From: Pleurocapsa sp. PCC 7319
Lineage (GTDB): Bacteria; Cyanobacteriota; Cyanobacteriia; Cyanobacteriales; Xenococcaceae
DNA length: 64,000 nucleotides
Reading direction: 5' to 3'
Assembly (NCBI RefSeq): GCF_000332195.1
Contig: NZ_KB235922.1
Span: 5,305,322-5,369,321 of the forward strand
Position numbers and translations under genes: made by a program. Of the stretch, positions 1-9,344 are shown in pieces. The notes under the pieces were generated by a model that was not told the DNA's origin, searched no databases, and saw nothing but the letters and a program-made list of their open reading frames with translations. Within the stretch, counting starts at the first letter, position 1. Each line of letters begins with the position of its first letter.

Positions 1-358
1 AAAAACATAATATCAATAATAATTCTATTATGTCTTCAGTAGATATAACCATTACTTTTATCAATGTAATTGTTGTTACAGTACAAACAACTAAGATATT
101 AAGCAATTATAACTATTTTTATAGTATGTGTTGAGCTTTATAAAAATGTAGAGTATAACTGCTAGAGAATGTCTATTATTTGAAAACTACAAATTACATA
201 AGCATTGATAATTAAATTGAAACTCAAGTAATGGTTGGATATAGATTAAATTAAATCTATTTAGTTACTTACAGCTTTAAGATTGAAATAGTTATTAATA
301 TCTATGTAATTAAATTATCTTAAATTGCAAACACAATTATTTTTGATGTTATGAATTT
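1..358. other. AT-rich upstream region of the secreted-protein operon
   Basis: This stretch is very AT-rich and has no credible gene on either strand. It probably holds the promoter of the three-gene operon that starts at 359. The only motif I can name is the NtcA-like box at 65-80, listed separately. No riboswitch or terminator is visible. Confidence 0.5.
65..80 (+). promoter_or_regulatory. Candidate NtcA-type box (TGTA-N8-TACA)
   Basis: The sequence TGTAATTGTTGTTACA matches the extended NtcA form TGTAN8TACA exactly. It lies about 280 bases before the first gene of the operon. A TATAAC hexamer at 108-113 could be a -10 element, but its distance from the box is several bases longer than usual for NtcA-activated promoters. 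The assignment is by motif only. Confidence 0.3.
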
Positions 359-1303
359 ATGCGTATACTAATTTTTGCTTGTACAACTGCGTTTTTTTTA
401 CTACCATTATCAAATTTAAAAGCTCTGGCAAAACCAGACATCAAATCACAACAACAAACAGGTTTTTCTGAAGCTAAAGTTTGTAGTATATGTGGTGCTG
501 AGTCAAAGATTATTGCTAATAATTCAAAGATTACTGCTGATAATTCCTGGAGTAATTCTAATCGTGATGAAGTCGAAGATGTAAAATTTCAACTACAGGA
601 TATTCGTCAGGGTAACTTTACACCCAGTCGGGGGGTACCTTCTTTGACTATTGCTAATCCCTATGGGTTTGGTGCAGATCGTGGATTTTATAGTGGTTTA
701 AGCTACCAAGCAGATACTCGAGGAGGACTTGACGATGAAAACGATGGCGATGCTACTTGGGGATTTGGCTTAGGTTTAGGAAATGCCAAAAAGTCTGTTG
801 GTGCTGAACTAAGCTATACTCTTGCAAGTTTTGGTCAAAATGGTCGCGATTTTGGCTCGGGGGGATTTAACCTAAAATTACACCGCAAAGTTGCTGAAGG
901 ATGGGGGGTTGCTGCTGGCTGGAATAGTTTCTTGACCATTGGTGATGATAATGACCTCGATGATTCGCTGTATTTTGCGACTACCAAGATTTTTAAAACC
1001 AGAGAAAATATTAATTCTGCTTTCAGTCGAGTGGGAGCAACTGTTGGGGTTGGTAACGGGCAATTTCGCACTGAAGATGCGATCAGAGATGACAACAATG
1101 ATTTTAACGTCTACGGCAGTTTAGCTTTTCGAGTAGCTCGCCCAGTAAGTTTTATTACCGAGTGGACAGGTCAAGATCTAGCTATGGGTGTATCTGTTTC
1201 TCCTTTTCGCACCATACCCATGACTATTAACCTCGGTGCTAGAGATATTGCCGGTGCTGGAGATGGAGCCCGTTTCATCTTTGGAGTTGGCGCTGGTCTC
1301 TAA
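359..1303 (+). CDS. Putative exported beta-barrel-like protein, first gene of a secreted operon
   Basis: The N-terminus is a signal peptide: MRI, a hydrophobic core of about 15 residues, then an Ala-rich cleavage region near residue 24. A CSICG motif follows near residue 42. From about residue 95 the chain has alternating aromatic and Gly residues (GFGLGLGNA, GVAAGWNS, VGATVGVGNG) and ends in a hydrophobic Gly-rich strand, which resembles a small outer-membrane barrel. I do not recognise a named family. It is the first of three co-directional genes; the next starts 29 bases downstream behind a GGAAG ribosome site. The barrel assignment is inferred from composition and not from a motif match. 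Confidence 0.7.
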   Translation: MRILIFACTTAFFLLPLSNLKALAKPDIKSQQQTGFSEAKVCSICGAESKIIANNSKITADNSWSNSNRDEVEDVKFQLQDIRQGNFTPSRGVPSLTIANPYGFGADRGFYSGLSYQADTRGGLDDENDGDATWGFGLGLGNAKKSVGAELSYTLASFGQNGRDFGSGGFNLKLHRKVAEGWGVAAGWNSFLTIGDDNDLDDSLYFATTKIFKTRENINSAFSRVGATVGVGNGQFRTEDAIRDDNNDFNVYGSLAFRVARPVSFITEWTGQDLAMGVSVSPFRTIPMTINLGARDIAGAGDGARFIFGVGAGL

Positions 1304-1332
1304 TTCAAATTAATTGTTTAGGAAGATTAAAT

Positions 1333-1971
1333 ATGTACAAGAAACAAAGATTATGGCTAGGTTTTTTAGTTGCTGCGGGAATGTTGACAGTAACGACATC
1401 TGTTCAAGCACAGACTAATCAATCTGATGTTTCCGCTGGTCAAACTTTTAGTGCGCCTTCGGTCAGCATAGACAGTATTAATGGCAATGGTATCTCTAAT
1501 ATTGTTCAATATGATCCTGACACTGGGATGGTCTATGGTGGAGGATTAGAAAATGAAATTAATATTGGTTCAGCTAATGTCGATCAAGGCAGCGAAATAA
1601 CTCTAAATGAGGTTGCCACAGTACTAGAGAATAATCTTGAACAATCCTTTAACAATTTAGCAGCAATTGAAAACGAAGCTGGAACTCAAGTGGCAGAGGG
1701 ACCTAGACGACTTGCCCGAAGAAATAGTGATGTAGCTGGAAGGCAAACTTGTGGATGTCCTAATTTAACAGACGAGGCTGCTAATGCTAGGCGTATTGCT
1801 AGGGGCAGTGATTCGGAACTATGTGGTTGCGATAATTCTGCAAGTTTGAAGTTCAGTGAATATGAAGCTCGTAGAATCGAAGCCCGCGAAGTAGTAGAAA
1901 TGCAATTAAATGAATCGAAAAAATTTATTGAAGAGCTGGAAAAAATTGAACTAGAAAATAATATTTGGTAA
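1333..1971 (+). CDS. Putative exported protein with two CGC motifs
   Basis: A clear signal peptide covers roughly residues 1-27 and ends VQAQ. The mature part is acidic and Asn-rich. The second half has two similar segments, each with Arg-rich helix-like sequence followed by a Cys-Gly-Cys: RQTCGCPN near residue 138 and SELCGCDN near residue 167. The C-terminus is charged and probably helical. I recognise no family. The paired CGC motifs suggest a redox or metal site, or disulfides after export, but that is inference. It sits between the barrel-like gene and the DUF4114-like gene with short spacers, so it is probably co-transcribed with both. Confidence 0.65.
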   Translation: MYKKQRLWLGFLVAAGMLTVTTSVQAQTNQSDVSAGQTFSAPSVSIDSINGNGISNIVQYDPDTGMVYGGGLENEINIGSANVDQGSEITLNEVATVLENNLEQSFNNLAAIENEAGTQVAEGPRRLARRNSDVAGRQTCGCPNLTDEAANARRIARGSDSELCGCDNSASLKFSEYEARRIEAREVVEMQLNESKKFIEELEKIELENNIW

Positions 1972-1989
1972 ATAAATAGGAGTAATTTT

Positions 1990-2793
1990 ATGGATATAAA
2001 GCAAATATCAACACAATTTGGTCATAAATTTCCCAAATTAAGCATTGATTGGGCTTATTTAGGATTTTTCGCAATATTCGGTATGCTAAATTCGATGAGT
2101 TCTGCTGTATTAGCAGAAGATATTGTAAATAATAATGAGATTAAATTTGCCGAAGACACAATTGTTGAATTTGAATTCATTGAATCTCATGGTGCTTATC
2201 AGTCGACTTTTGGAGTTATCGATTTAGATTCTTGTGAAGTAAGTGGTTCAGAAATAACTAATTTTGATTCCTGTTCTAAGACTCCTTTATTAGCTGAGGT
2301 TAAAGCATCAGATAACTTAGATACGGTTTATCGCCGATCTACTTATGAGACAGATTTACAAGCAGCCCGCAATAATGATTTTCTCGGTACTCCTGGTAAT
2401 ACCGTCCCCGTTTCTCAAGCAGAGTATTTGTTTAAAGCGAACAAAAGATATGCCTTTTATTTAGAGTCGCAGTTTGACGGTAAGCCTGCTGGCACTGTTT
2501 ACACTACTGATTTCTTTAATACTCAAGGTAATCGACAAGCTCTATTTAACGAAGAAGGCTTGACTAAAGAAGCTATAGCTATGCGACGTAACAATCCTGC
2601 TATTGATGCTAATCAGTTTGAGGCTTTAGTTAATGGTGGGTTATTGCTTAACTTCGATGACACTGGTTCGACTCTGGTAAAAACTCAAGATGAAGATACT
2701 GACTTTGATGATTTCGTAGTTGGTATTGGCGGATATAATTGCAATTATTCTCAAGCTCAAAAAGTTGATCATCAAGAACAATCCGATTTTTGA
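1990..2793 (+). CDS. Putative exported protein with a DUF4114-like C-terminus
   Basis: A GGAG site precedes the ATG by about eight bases. A hydrophobic segment at residues 22-42 ending SSAVLAED acts as a signal peptide or anchor behind a longer polar N-region than usual. The C-terminal part has FDDTGSTLV followed by DTDFDDFVVGIGG, the acidic 'D-D-F-D-D' pattern typical of DUF4114 or PEP-CTERM-associated extracellular proteins. Two Cys pairs are possible in the mature part. The last dozen residues are polar and look like a short tail after the domain; a frame slip near the stop cannot be excluded. It is the third gene of the operon. Function unknown. Confidence 0.65.
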   Translation: MDIKQISTQFGHKFPKLSIDWAYLGFFAIFGMLNSMSSAVLAEDIVNNNEIKFAEDTIVEFEFIESHGAYQSTFGVIDLDSCEVSGSEITNFDSCSKTPLLAEVKASDNLDTVYRRSTYETDLQAARNNDFLGTPGNTVPVSQAEYLFKANKRYAFYLESQFDGKPAGTVYTTDFFNTQGNRQALFNEEGLTKEAIAMRRNNPAIDANQFEALVNGGLLLNFDDTGSTLVKTQDEDTDFDDFVVGIGGYNCNYSQAQKVDHQEQSDF

Positions 2794-2989
2794 TGGAAAC
2801 AGACTTGATGTTCTGACTCTACTGATTATATATACCAACTTCTCCGTTGATTTAGAATATCCTCAATCTGCGGAAGACAAACGCCCTTTAGGCATGATTT
2901 TAAGTCGTGCTTGAGGGGCGATATTTGTGGATCATTCTTTATTTACATTCTTGGAATTAATTACAAATATGGTTTATTTGCTCTAAGTT

Positions 2990-5900
2990 TTAATCATTAA
3001 TCACTGTCAATTGGCTACTTGACTGTTTCTGTTTACCAAATCCGAAAAATTTGCCGAGCCAATGGATCAAGTTGTCCACATAGGTAAATAAAACAGGAAC
3101 GACTACCAAGGTTAAAAGAGTAGAAGTAGTAAAGCCTCCAATTACAGCGATCGCCATAGGACTACGAACCTCTCCATCAGAACCAAACTCTAAGGCAATA
3201 GGCATCATCCCCGCAACAGTAGAAATGGAAGTCATCAAAATGGGACGTAAGCGAGATACTCCAGCACTTATTACTGCCTTACGTTGAGATTTGCCCTCTT
3301 TCAGCCCTGCCAAAGCAAAATCGACTAATAAAATCGCATTTTTAGTTACTAATCCCATCAAAAGGACAATTCCAATCAGGGCAAATAGTCCTAATTCTTT
3401 TTGGGTAATTAGCAATCCTAACAGTGCACCTCCGACAGATAAGGGCAACGCCACCAGAATTGCCAGGGGATAGAGAAAGTTATTGTAGAGTAAAACCAAA
3501 ATGGCATAAATACATAAGATCGCTAAGCCTAATGCCCCTGCAAAACGAGCAAAGATGTCCCGCATAATTTCTGCGTCTCCTGATGGTTCTTCCTTGACTT
3601 CAGGAGGCAAGGATTTCATCGCTGGTAAAGCACGGATTTTAGCGATCGCATCTCCTAAGGATAATCCTTGTAAATTACCTTCTACAGTAACCTGACGATT
3701 GCGGTTATATCGTTCGATAGTAGCTGGACCACTGCCTAAACGAATTGTCGCCACAGCTTCTAAGGGAACTAAAGAACCATTACGAGAGGTAATACGAAGA
3801 TTTTTGAGGGTTTCGATGTCCTGACGTTTTTTGGGGTTAATTTGAACTCTAATAGGAATTTGACGGTCAGGGAGATTAAATTTGGCTAGATTAAAATCAC
3901 TATTGCCAATAGAAGCCAAAGAAGCAGTATTGGCGATCGCTTCTACTGAAACGCCCAAATCAGTTGCTCTTTGGGGATCGGGATCAATAATGATCTCTGG
4001 TTGAACTAAGCTGGTACTAGAAGTTACTTCTACTAGCCCAGGTATTTCTCGGACTTGTTTTTCTAAATTGTTAGCAGTGTCTACCAATATTTCTGGATTA
4101 TTGCTGCGCAGAATTAGCGAGACATCTTTGCCACCACCTCCAGCCCCCTGACTTTGAAAGCTGATTCTGGTTCCAGGAATCTGAGCAAAAATTTTCCGCA
4201 TCTGCTCTTGGAATTCTTGCTGGGAAAGTTCTCGCTCAGTTTTGGGCAAAAGATTGACATAAACCAAACCAGTATTAATATTTCCTTCCTCCCCTACCTG
4301 AGACAAAACACTTTTAACTGCGGGCTGTTCTTGTAAGATTTTGTCTAACTGAATGATTGTCGCTTCGGTATCATCCAGTTGAGAACCAGGTGGTAAATCC
4401 ACCTTAATTGTACTCAGTCCCGTATCTCCACTATTAAATAAGCCTTTAGGAATATAGGGAACTAGCTGCAGACTTCCAAAAAAGAATGCTGCTGCCAGTA
4501 TCAAAGTTACGATGCGATTGCGTAAAGCTAGATTGAGTAAAAAGCGATAGGGTTGCCATTTGCCTCCAGAATTTAACTGTAAGTCTTGAGATGAACTAGC
4601 TAGATTATTGTTGGAGGAATAGCTCAATATGTTACCTGTTGCTTGACCATCAGGAGTGATATCGTAATCTAATCGACCGTAAGCACGAAAGCGGGGAAGC
4701 TTGAACTGTTGCTTTTTAGACTTCAGCAAATAAGCACTTAACATGGGCGTTACAGTACAGGCAACCAAGGTAGAGAACATGGTAGATACTGCCACCGTTA
4801 CCCCAAAAGGCTGAAAATATTGACCAGGAATCCCTCCCATAAATGCTACGGGAATAAATACTGCCACGATCGTTGCTGTAGTGGCAACAACTGCTAACCC
4901 AATCTCCCTGGCTGCATCTAAAGCCGCCTGGAAGGGCTTTTTCTTCATTTGCAGATGGCGATCGATGTTTTCGATCATGCAGATCGCATCATCTACCAGG
5001 TTTCCCACTGCTAGGGCTAAAGCTAGCAAACTCATGCTGTTGAGGGTATAGCCTAGGGTTCTCATCACCCAGAAAGTAGGAATAATTGACAGGGGCAATG
5101 CCGTAGCAGTAATTAGAGTAACTCGCCAGTCGCGGAGAAAGATGCCCACAGTCAATACCGTAAGCAAACAGCCTAAGACTAAGGCATTGATTGTTCCCTG
5201 ATAGGAAGCACGAATTTCGTCAGCACGAGTAAAGATTAAGTCTAGCTGGATATCTTCGGGCAGGGTAGTTTTCAATTCGGCGATCGCTTTAGTGACTTCT
5301 TCTTCTACGGAAACCAAAGTACTGCCTAAACTGCGTTTAACGGCAAAGCCGACTACAGGCTTTCCATCCAAAAATGCTTTTTGTCGTGATTCTTCAAAAT
5401 CATCTGCCACTTCCCCAAAGTTAGCCAAAGTAACTGTATCGCCATTACTTAGCTCAATGGGATAAGCCCGCAAATCTCTGACGGTTTTAGCACTTCCCAA
5501 AGTACGAACGCTTTGCTCTCTGCCACCAACTTCCGATCGCCCTCCTGATAAATTGAGATTGAACTGAGCAATCTGGTTATCAATTTCTGTAGCGGTTATG
5601 CCATAGGCTTTCAAACGTTCCGGATCGAGATTAACCCTAACTTCTCGATCTACGCCTCCCAGACGTTCAACTTCTCCTACTCCTCTAACATTCAGTATTT
5701 CAGGAATAATCGTACGGTCGACAATATTACTAATATCTTCAACCGAGCGTTTAGGAGAAGAAACAGCATAGGTAACTACCGACCCCCCGGTAAACTGTAC
5801 CTTAGTAACATTGGGTTCATCGATATCTTGAGGTAAGTCAGGGCGAATTTGAGAAACAGCATTGCGAACCTCATTGACGGCGCGATCGCTATCGACACCA

Positions 5901-6196
5901 AAGTCAAAGTTAATTACAGTCCGAGAACTGCCATCGGTAATCGTAGAACTAAGCTCGTCAATTCCATCTAAATTAGCTACTGCATCCTCTATTTTTTTAG
6001 TTACTTGATTCTCTAATTCACTTGGGCTGACTCCCCGCTGGGTAGCACTGATAATTACAATCGGCACGTCAATGTTAGGAGAGTCATCAATTCCTAAACT
6101 CAAAAACGAACCAATCCCAACAATCCCCAAGATGAGAAAAGTAACCACAGTGGGTACAGGATTTTTAATCGACCAAGATGAAAGGTGAAATGACAT
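2990..6196 (-). CDS. RND-family efflux pump inner-membrane permease (AcrB/HAE1 type)
   Basis: At 1068 residues it has the usual length of an AcrB-type permease. The first membrane helix (about 12-32) leads into a large periplasmic loop. The mid-protein helix TM4 keeps the adjacent acidic pair needed for proton relay (LVDDAICMIENI). A second periplasmic half (about 600-870) and a final helix bundle follow. It should export lipophilic compounds or metals across the envelope by proton antiport, in complex with a membrane-fusion protein and a TolC channel. No fusion-protein gene is adjacent; a TolC-type gene is in the window at 51.6 kb but far away. Substrate cannot be told. A putative linker insertion near residues 500-550 is Ser/Asn-rich. 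Confidence 0.93.
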   Translation of the reverse strand: MSFHLSSWSIKNPVPTVVTFLILGIVGIGSFLSLGIDDSPNIDVPIVIISATQRGVSPSELENQVTKKIEDAVANLDGIDELSSTITDGSSRTVINFDFGVDSDRAVNEVRNAVSQIRPDLPQDIDEPNVTKVQFTGGSVVTYAVSSPKRSVEDISNIVDRTIIPEILNVRGVGEVERLGGVDREVRVNLDPERLKAYGITATEIDNQIAQFNLNLSGGRSEVGGREQSVRTLGSAKTVRDLRAYPIELSNGDTVTLANFGEVADDFEESRQKAFLDGKPVVGFAVKRSLGSTLVSVEEEVTKAIAELKTTLPEDIQLDLIFTRADEIRASYQGTINALVLGCLLTVLTVGIFLRDWRVTLITATALPLSIIPTFWVMRTLGYTLNSMSLLALALAVGNLVDDAICMIENIDRHLQMKKKPFQAALDAAREIGLAVVATTATIVAVFIPVAFMGGIPGQYFQPFGVTVAVSTMFSTLVACTVTPMLSAYLLKSKKQQFKLPRFRAYGRLDYDITPDGQATGNILSYSSNNNLASSSQDLQLNSGGKWQPYRFLLNLALRNRIVTLILAAAFFFGSLQLVPYIPKGLFNSGDTGLSTIKVDLPPGSQLDDTEATIIQLDKILQEQPAVKSVLSQVGEEGNINTGLVYVNLLPKTERELSQQEFQEQMRKIFAQIPGTRISFQSQGAGGGGKDVSLILRSNNPEILVDTANNLEKQVREIPGLVEVTSSTSLVQPEIIIDPDPQRATDLGVSVEAIANTASLASIGNSDFNLAKFNLPDRQIPIRVQINPKKRQDIETLKNLRITSRNGSLVPLEAVATIRLGSGPATIERYNRNRQVTVEGNLQGLSLGDAIAKIRALPAMKSLPPEVKEEPSGDAEIMRDIFARFAGALGLAILCIYAILVLLYNNFLYPLAILVALPLSVGGALLGLLITQKELGLFALIGIVLLMGLVTKNAILLVDFALAGLKEGKSQRKAVISAGVSRLRPILMTSISTVAGMMPIALEFGSDGEVRSPMAIAVIGGFTTSTLLTLVVVPVLFTYVDNLIHWLGKFFGFGKQKQSSSQLTVIND

Positions 6197-6259
6197 ACTT
6201 TGGGAGGGATAAGGGATGAAGGATGAAAAAAAACTATATAAATAGCTAGTTTAACTTTT

Positions 6260-6433
6260 TTATGATTTGAAGACAGTTGCTTTTCCTTCACCCCGAACAT
6301 ATAAATGTACATGGCGATCGCCAATATCAATTAATTCTCTTGGCGGCAATAGGTTACTACTCTCTCTCCAGCTCATTACAATATGAAATAGAGTAGTAAC
6401 AATTAATAATAAATATTGCCAAGAAATATTCAT
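6260..6433 (-). pseudogene. Remnant of an alpha/beta hydrolase gene (N-terminal fragment)
   Basis: The reading frame starts with a membrane-helix-like segment (MNISWQYLLLIVTTLFHIV). It continues with PPRELIDIGDRHVHLYVRGEG, the usual opening strand of alpha/beta hydrolases, which normally leads into the 'PTVIFESG' strand and oxyanion hole. Here it stops right after KATVFKS. No nucleophile elbow, Asp or His is present, and the RND gene begins about 60 bases downstream. I read it as the truncated 5' end of a lost hydrolase gene. An in-frame non-AUG start at 6457 would add eight residues. Confidence 0.6.
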
Positions 6434-6579
6434 ACGCGCTTGAACCTTCAATTTCACAACATTAATAGATTAAATCTGAGATCTGAAATCTTAGTTATAA
6501 CAAAATAGGTTTCAGTCAAAAAAATTTAACCGATATCAAAACCTAGCGAATCTGAACTGCAAATTTGGATGTGATCGGG

Positions 6580-6613
6580 TATACTGTATTTATAGTAAAA
6601 ACTACTATAAATA
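6580..6613 (+). promoter_or_regulatory. Perfect 11-bp palindrome over the likely nadA promoter
   Basis: TATTTATAGTA (6587-6597) and its exact reverse complement TACTATAAATA (6603-6613) are separated by five bases. A TATACT hexamer at 6580-6585 is a good -10 element, which would put the transcription start inside the palindrome, 40-odd bases before the nadA start codon. The position suits a repressor operator. The regulator is not identified. Confidence 0.5.
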
Positions 6614-6656
6614 ATTGTAAACCTGAAATATAAACTTATAAGGACTAATCATCAAT

Positions 6657-7619
6657 ATGTTTGCCACCGCAACACCCAAAGCCAATCCCAATGAGATTCC
6701 TAGTGATTTATTTGGGGCTATAAACAAACTAAAAAAAGAACTTAATGCCGTAGTTTTAGCTCACTACTATCAAGAGGCAGACATTCAGGATATTGCCGAT
6801 TATTTAGGAGATTCTTTGGGTTTATCTCAGCAAGCGGCTAGTACTAATGCCGAGGTGATTGTATTTGCTGGGGTACATTTTATGGCGGAAACAGCGAAGA
6901 TTCTTAATCCTGATAAGTTAGTTTTATTGCCGGATCTCGAAGCTGGTTGTTCTTTAGCAGATAGTTGCCCACCAGAGGAATTCAAAGCTTTTAAAGCTGC
7001 TCATCCCGATCACATAGTTATTTCCTATATCAATTGTTCAGCAGAAATCAAAGCCCTTAGTGATATTATCTGCACTAGTTCTAATGCCGTAAAAATAGTT
7101 AATCAAATTCCTGAAGATCAGCCAATTATTTTTGCTCCCGATCGCAATTTAGGTCGGTACGTCAGTGAACAAACTGGAAGAGATTTGGTCTTATGGCAGG
7201 GTAGTTGTATTGTTCACGAAACCTTTTCGGAAAAAAGAATTATTGAATTAAAAGTCGAGCATTCCACTGCCGAATTTATCGCTCATCCCGAATGTGAACC
7301 GACCGTATTACGCCACGCAGATTTTATCGGTTCAACTACAGCCCTATTAAATTATTCTCAGCAAAGCCAAAGTGATAAATTTATCGTAGCTACTGAACCT
7401 GGTATTATTCATCAGATGCAGAAGGCAGCTCCTGACAAACATTTTATTCCTGCCCCAGCAATGGATAATTGTGCTTGCAATGAGTGTCCTTATATGCGTC
7501 TCAATACTTTAGAGAAATTATATTTGGCAATGAAAAATAAAACTCCAGAAATCGATGTACCTGAAGATATTCGCCTTAGAGCATTAAAACCCATTCAAAG
7601 AATGTTGGAGATGTCTTAA
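6657..7619 (+). CDS. nadA: Quinolinate synthase A
   Basis: NadA condenses iminoaspartate with dihydroxyacetone phosphate to quinolinate, the second step of de novo NAD synthesis, using a [4Fe-4S] cluster. The protein has the expected length of 320 residues. It shows the family's opening ([20 protein letters not shown]), the [12 protein letters not shown] segment, and the three cluster-region cysteines: Cys in [12 protein letters not shown], the Cys in QGSCIVHE and the C-terminal [16 protein letters not shown] 6657 follows an AAGGA site. It converges with the next gene, the two stop codons being one base apart. The palindrome at 6587-6613 is a likely operator. Confidence 0.97.
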   Translation: MFATATPKANPNEIPSDLFGAINKLKKELNAVVLAHYYQEADIQDIADYLGDSLGLSQQAASTNAEVIVFAGVHFMAETAKILNPDKLVLLPDLEAGCSLADSCPPEEFKAFKAAHPDHIVISYINCSAEIKALSDIICTSSNAVKIVNQIPEDQPIIFAPDRNLGRYVSEQTGRDLVLWQGSCIVHETFSEKRIIELKVEHSTAEFIAHPECEPTVLRHADFIGSTTALLNYSQQSQSDKFIVATEPGIIHQMQKAAPDKHFIPAPAMDNCACNECPYMRLNTLEKLYLAMKNKTPEIDVPEDIRLRALKPIQRMLEMS

Positions 7620-7620
7620 A

Positions 7621-9222
7621 TTACTTTTTTTGTTCGCTATTATTAGCAAAGTGAGCAGCTGGACATCTGGAAACATTCTGCTTAGTAACCTCTTGTAAAT
7701 AAAATTTAGTCTGTTTGCCCCAGCCCGGTGAGTTATACCAGTGATCGAGCCAAACTTCAGCTTCAACAAACACTTCAGAATCAGTAGGTATTTTGCACAG
7801 ATGCCTCAGAGCTTCAAAAACTCTATGTTCTTTGCCTAGTTGGGGGGCTGCTAATACTCTCAACTTATTTAAAGCTGTTTCACAGTTATCGGGAAAAGCC
7901 TCCAATTTACGAGGAAATGCCTTTAACAGTTCCTGTTTCCCCCTTTCTAATTTTGATATTAAGATGAGTGTTGAACTGGGATCGTCAAAATGTATCTCAC
8001 GGCAAAACTGTTTAAGTTTATTAGCTTCTATCAGAGACTCAGAAGCCTGTTTTTGTTCTTGTTTTGCTAGCGAATAATAATTATTGACAGCTAAAATGAT
8101 GGGAACTAGCAAGATAATTCCCGCTAGAGTCATTAATGAACTCATTTTAGTAATCGGTTCAGTTATTTTGCTTACTGTATTATTCCTGAGAATTTCATCA
8201 GGCTCTTTTTCGCTGATGTCAATTTGATTTTGCTCATTATTGAGAGTGTGTTTTTCGATGTCTTTTACTGAAGATGGCTCAATCTCGACATCATCTTGTC
8301 TAATTAAAGCTATGTCTTTTTCCTGAGCTATTTGTTGTAATTTTGCTATTTGCTCAGAAGTCCAATCTTGATTGAAAATTTGTTGATAAATTAAGTTACT
8401 TACTCTTAACTTATTTTTTTCTTCAACAATTAATCCAAGAACAAGTAGTTCTTCTTGCTCTTTTGTGTTTGAATTTTCTTTACTACCTGACAGGATAATT
8501 TCTCGATATTCCTTTAAAAGTGCGACGGTATCACATCTTGAATTATTAACCAAGTTTTCTTTGACAGTTCTAATATAATTTCCTACTTTTGTAGTTTGCC
8601 AATTTTCAATTAAAGAGCCTTCAACAAATTGATCGACAGCTTGCGACTCTAAACCAGCAGGGATATTGAAATTTGAGTTAGCAAAAACATGGCAAATAAT
8701 TTTAGTAAGTGTAGGATTTCCTCCAGACCAAGCCAGAATTCTACTTAAAATTAAAGGAGGATTTGCATACTTACGTTCTAAATGCAGTGTATCTTGATTA
8801 TATTGCTCTAACATAATCAAAGATATTAATTGTGGTGGTCGAATAGACAAATTATTCAGAAAAAAGTTAACAGTTCTTTGTTTTAGCCACCCTTTTTTGA
8901 CTGCTAGCTCGCCAAATTTGAGCTTAGTTTGCTTTTGATCGGTCAAAATAGCTTGAATTTGTTGCTCGTCAAGTAAAGAAGCCTGTTTAAGATAGTATCC
9001 AATCGGAAACTGCTGTCCTTGTTCTTTAATCTCCCGCCATTTATTCACAAAAAAATCAAGAGTCTGTGGTTTGATTTCCTCCTGTAAAATCAAAATTTCT
9101 CCTATTTTCATTTGTGTATATTGAGATTGGATTTCCAGGGCATTAGTTAACTGTTGGCTGGAAATCAACCCGGCATTTTGTAAAAAAATTCCTAATGGTA
9201 GTTTCTTATTCGATTGGGACAT
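7621..9222 (-). CDS. Membrane protein with tandem MshEN-like repeats and AAA-like C-terminal module
   Basis: Two similar N-terminal units (about residues 5-55 and 70-125: 'LPLGIFLQNAGLISSQQL' and 'FPIGYYLKQASLLDEQQI') resemble the MshEN/GspE N-terminal fold. A middle segment (about 150-305) contains 'WSGGNPTLTKIICHVF', like the winged-helix end of cyanobacterial AAA_35 proteins, but no Walker A motif is present. A single membrane helix lies near residues 367-387, with a periplasmic Cys-containing tail of about 145 residues. This suggests a signalling or scaffold protein with a cytoplasmic N-terminus. Neighbours give no clue. It is convergent with nadA and has its own upstream region. Confidence 0.7.
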   Translation of the reverse strand: MSQSNKKLPLGIFLQNAGLISSQQLTNALEIQSQYTQMKIGEILILQEEIKPQTLDFFVNKWREIKEQGQQFPIGYYLKQASLLDEQQIQAILTDQKQTKLKFGELAVKKGWLKQRTVNFFLNNLSIRPPQLISLIMLEQYNQDTLHLERKYANPPLILSRILAWSGGNPTLTKIICHVFANSNFNIPAGLESQAVDQFVEGSLIENWQTTKVGNYIRTVKENLVNNSRCDTVALLKEYREIILSGSKENSNTKEQEELLVLGLIVEEKNKLRVSNLIYQQIFNQDWTSEQIAKLQQIAQEKDIALIRQDDVEIEPSSVKDIEKHTLNNEQNQIDISEKEPDEILRNNTVSKITEPITKMSSLMTLAGIILLVPIILAVNNYYSLAKQEQKQASESLIEANKLKQFCREIHFDDPSSTLILISKLERGKQELLKAFPRKLEAFPDNCETALNKLRVLAAPQLGKEHRVFEALRHLCKIPTDSEVFVEAEVWLDHWYNSPGWGKQTKFYLQEVTKQNVSRCPAAHFANNSEQKK

Positions 9223-9344
9223 TTTTAGTTGGTTTTTATAATATTTTGTTTCAATTTAAGAACATGAACTAAAAGACTGAAATACAGTGAGCCAAGATAT
9301 TAATTTTAATCAGTATGGTTATAACCGATTTATTGGGAAGATGA

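Noticed and set aside
2720-2914. A 64-codon frame overlapping the end of the DUF4114-like gene
   Set aside because: It overlaps a better-supported gene and its translation has no recognisable sequence.
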